A stretch of 15,443 nt of DNA from JBMNOI01 sp050942995 (lineage in GTDB: Bacteria > Chloroflexota > Anaerolineae > UBA1429). The notes below the pieces were generated by a model that saw only the letters and a list, made by a program, of their open reading frames with translations, was not told where the DNA came from and ran no database searches. Shown one piece after another: positions 13,948 to 15,443 of the stretch (the stretch's first letter is position 1; the number at the start of each line of letters is the position of its first letter). Both the position numbers and the translations under genes were made by a program. The stretch is taken from contig JBMNOI010000091.1 in NCBI GenBank assembly GCA_050942995.1, forward strand, positions 1 to 15,443. Reading direction: 5' to 3'.

Positions 13948-15410
13948 GATAGCTGCCTCCCGCCGATGAGGTAGCCAAGTTCCTCACAGGTAATGCTGGC
14001 GGCATTCACCGGCTCGGACATGACTCCACCGGAAAAGACGACGATGCGGTCGCTGTTTTCGACCAGTTCATCGAGGTCGGTGGATGTGAAGAGAATTGCT
14101 GTGCCCTGGGCGCGGCGCTCTAGCAGGCGACTCCATATCCAGCGGGCCGATTCCATATCCAGGCCGCGGGTGGGGTGCTCCAGGATGAGCAGACGCACAT
14201 TGTCGGGCAACAGGGCCAGGAGGGTGCGCTGCTGATTGCCGCCTGAAAGCTCTTGCACGAATGTGTCGGGCCGACCGACGATGTTGAACTCACGAATCAT
14301 GCGGGTGGCGCGTTCCTGAGCATGATCCCAATGAATGAACGGGCCTTGAGACGGCGCGGCGAGGGCGAAATGCTCTCGCAAGCTGAGTCCGGCCACCATC
14401 CCCTCTTCCAGACGTGCCGCCGGCACATAGGCGACGCCTGATTCGAGAAATCGTCGATAGGGCTGGTGGGTCATATCCCGGCCGTCGATGCGCAGACGGC
14501 CCGAGGCGATGCGCTGCAATCCGGCGCAAGCCTGCATCAACAGGCGCTGACCGCTGCCCTCCAGGCCGGCCAGGCCGATGACCTCACCCTCGCGCACCGA
14601 CAGGGAAAGATGCCGGGCACTGAGGCGATAGGTATGCACCGAGACGTCGTCGATCTCGACCAGGGGTTTGCCCAGAGGAATACTGGGTCGTGGCATGGCG
14701 CTGAGGCATTGACCGAACATCATCTCGACCAGATCATCGGGGACAAAGGGGGCGTCCATCTCACCGGCAACCCGGCCCGAACGAAGCACGGTGGCGCGGC
14801 TGCACAACTCCTCGACCTCGTCGAGTTTGTGCGATACAAAGATCACCGTCAGGCCCTCAGCGGCGAGTCGGTGCAGCGTCTCGAAGAGCAGTTCTTTTTG
14901 GGGGGCCGAGGTACCGGTGGTCGGCTCATCCAGAATAATGACTCGTACCCCCATGGCCAGCAGGCGAATGAGCTCAAGTTGCTGGCGCTCACCGACTGTG
15001 AGGCTTCCGGTGGGGGCATCGGGGTCCAACGCAAACCCAAAGCGACGAGAAAAAGAATCGAGCTCGCGGCGTCCCTCGCGACGTCGCTGGAACAGTCTCG
15101 ACTCGCGCCCGAGCATGAAATTGTCGAGGACCGTCATCGGAGGGATATCCAGCGGGTCCTGGTGCAGCATACCGATGCCGGCCGAGATGGCCTGGGCCGG
15201 CGAATTGAACTGCACCGGGCGCCCGTCCAGCGAGATGCTGCCCGAATCATAGGGCTGGTAGCCCGAGAGTATCTTCATCAGCGTCGTTTTGCCGGCGCCA
15301 TTTTCGCCCAACAGGCCGTGGATGGTGCCTCTTTCGACCTTGAGGCTGATGCCGTCGTTTGCACGGACGGAGCCAAAGTGTTTGACGATGTGGTCGAGTT
15401 GGATAGTCAT
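13944..15410 (-). CDS. ABC importer ATPase with two nucleotide-binding domains (YufO/NupO-like)
   Basis: The 488-residue cytoplasmic subunit powers the two permeases downstream. The first NBD is complete: Walker A GENGAGKT (35-42), Q-loop HQDP (Gln84), signature LTVGERQQ (137-144), Walker B VIILDE (157-162) and the H-loop SHKLDE (His194). The second NBD is degenerate: the Walker A position reads GLEGSGQ (282-288), the signature is LSGGNQQ (388-394), and the Walker B end reads LILEHPTRGLD, with Glu-His where Asp-Glu is expected. A degenerate second site is normal in the sugar/nucleoside double-NBD family, where QPTRGLD is the common form. The length fits the family. The ATG at 15410 appears to overlap the stop of another gene at the window edge, which could be the BMP lipoprotein or a salvage enzyme. 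Confidence 0.93.
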   Translation of the reverse strand: MTIQLDHIVKHFGSVRANDGISLKVERGTIHGLLGENGAGKTTLMKILSGYQPYDSGSISLDGRPVQFNSPAQAISAGIGMLHQDPLDIPPMTVLDNFMLGRESRLFQRRREGRRELDSFSRRFGFALDPDAPTGSLTVGERQQLELIRLLAMGVRVIILDEPTTGTSAPQKELLFETLHRLAAEGLTVIFVSHKLDEVEELCSRATVLRSGRVAGEMDAPFVPDDLVEMMFGQCLSAMPRPSIPLGKPLVEIDDVSVHTYRLSARHLSLSVREGEVIGLAGLEGSGQRLLMQACAGLQRIASGRLRIDGRDMTHQPYRRFLESGVAYVPAARLEEGMVAGLSLREHFALAAPSQGPFIHWDHAQERATRMIREFNIVGRPDTFVQELSGGNQQRTLLALLPDNVRLLILEHPTRGLDMESARWIWSRLLERRAQGTAILFTSTDLDELVENSDRIVVFSGGVMSEPVNAASITCEELGYLIGGRQLS

Positions 15411-15443
15411 GCAGCTCGTCCATCAAGTAGAGCGGCTGTCTCA
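15407..15443 (-). CDS. C-terminal end of an upstream gene, partial
   Basis: One minus-strand frame reads ETAALLDGRAA and stops with a TGA that overlaps the ATPase ATG in an ATGA junction, the same kind of coupling used elsewhere in this window. Only 11 codons are visible, so the product cannot be named. The call rests on the junction alone, and the alternative is untranslated leader. Confidence 0.4.
   Translation of the reverse strand, partial: ETAALLDGRAA

Noticed and set aside
13944..15410. Degenerate second NBD of the ATPase as a sign of pseudogenisation
   Set aside because: A non-canonical second site is normal in the double-NBD sugar/nucleoside importer family, and the frame is intact at full length.

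Overview
The window reads as ordinary chromosomal DNA of a GC-rich bacterium, probably a member of the Chloroflexota close to the Anaerolineae. This placement is an inference from protein style: a small Pro/Glu-rich lipoprotein with YPAP/PYPEP repeats, SecA with a coiled-coil insert, a divergent PRPP synthetase, flavin-dependent ThyX, and a decarboxylase-type sodium pump. I see no tRNA, rRNA, CRISPR array, insertion sequence or phage gene. Apart from two plus-strand genes at the left edge, all coding is on the minus strand.

Left edge (1-860): the C-terminal end of an OmpR/PhoB-type response regulator, a GC-rich hairpin, a good extended -10 promoter, and a short acidic lipoprotein gene. A bidirectional terminator and a train of further hairpins separate this gene from the convergent secA. 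Housekeeping genes (862-4929): secA, with a near-consensus promoter and an odd 12-bp inverted repeat spanning it, and a divergent prs. A gene-poor stretch of about 410 bp follows (4930-5341). It ends in a strong terminator built on a perfect 30-bp palindrome.

Centre (5342-11798): a seven-gene run read right to left, thyX, dCMP deaminase, then 12S-type carboxyltransferase, 5S/OadA-type carboxyltransferase, OadG-like small membrane subunit, biotin carrier protein, and OadB-type membrane decarboxylase. The two nucleotide genes would convert dCMP to dUMP to dTMP. The other five form a biotin module. The 12S subunit moves a carboxyl group between methylmalonyl-CoA (or a similar acyl-CoA) and biotin. 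The 5S subunit moves it between oxaloacetate/pyruvate and biotin. OadB can release it as CO2 while exporting Na+. One carrier therefore appears to serve two carboxyltransferases and a sodium pump. No biotin carboxylase gene is present in the window. The 5S and OadG subunits end in the same short WKxxxRM[K/R] motif, which may be a shared docking tail.

Right edge (11935-15443): an ABC importer of the nucleoside/BMP (NupOPQ/YufOPQ-like) type, with a double-NBD ATPase and two permeases. The genes are coupled by 4-nt or 3-nt junctions, and the last codons of a further upstream gene lie at the very edge. An importer of nucleosides upstream of dCMP deaminase and ThyX would make sense as salvage feeding thymidylate synthesis, but the substrate cannot be proved from sequence alone.

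I did not find a clearly unprecedented system. The best candidates for a second look are the hybrid transcarboxylase/Na+-pump module with its shared tail motif, the secA promoter inverted repeat, and the hairpin train at 621-782.
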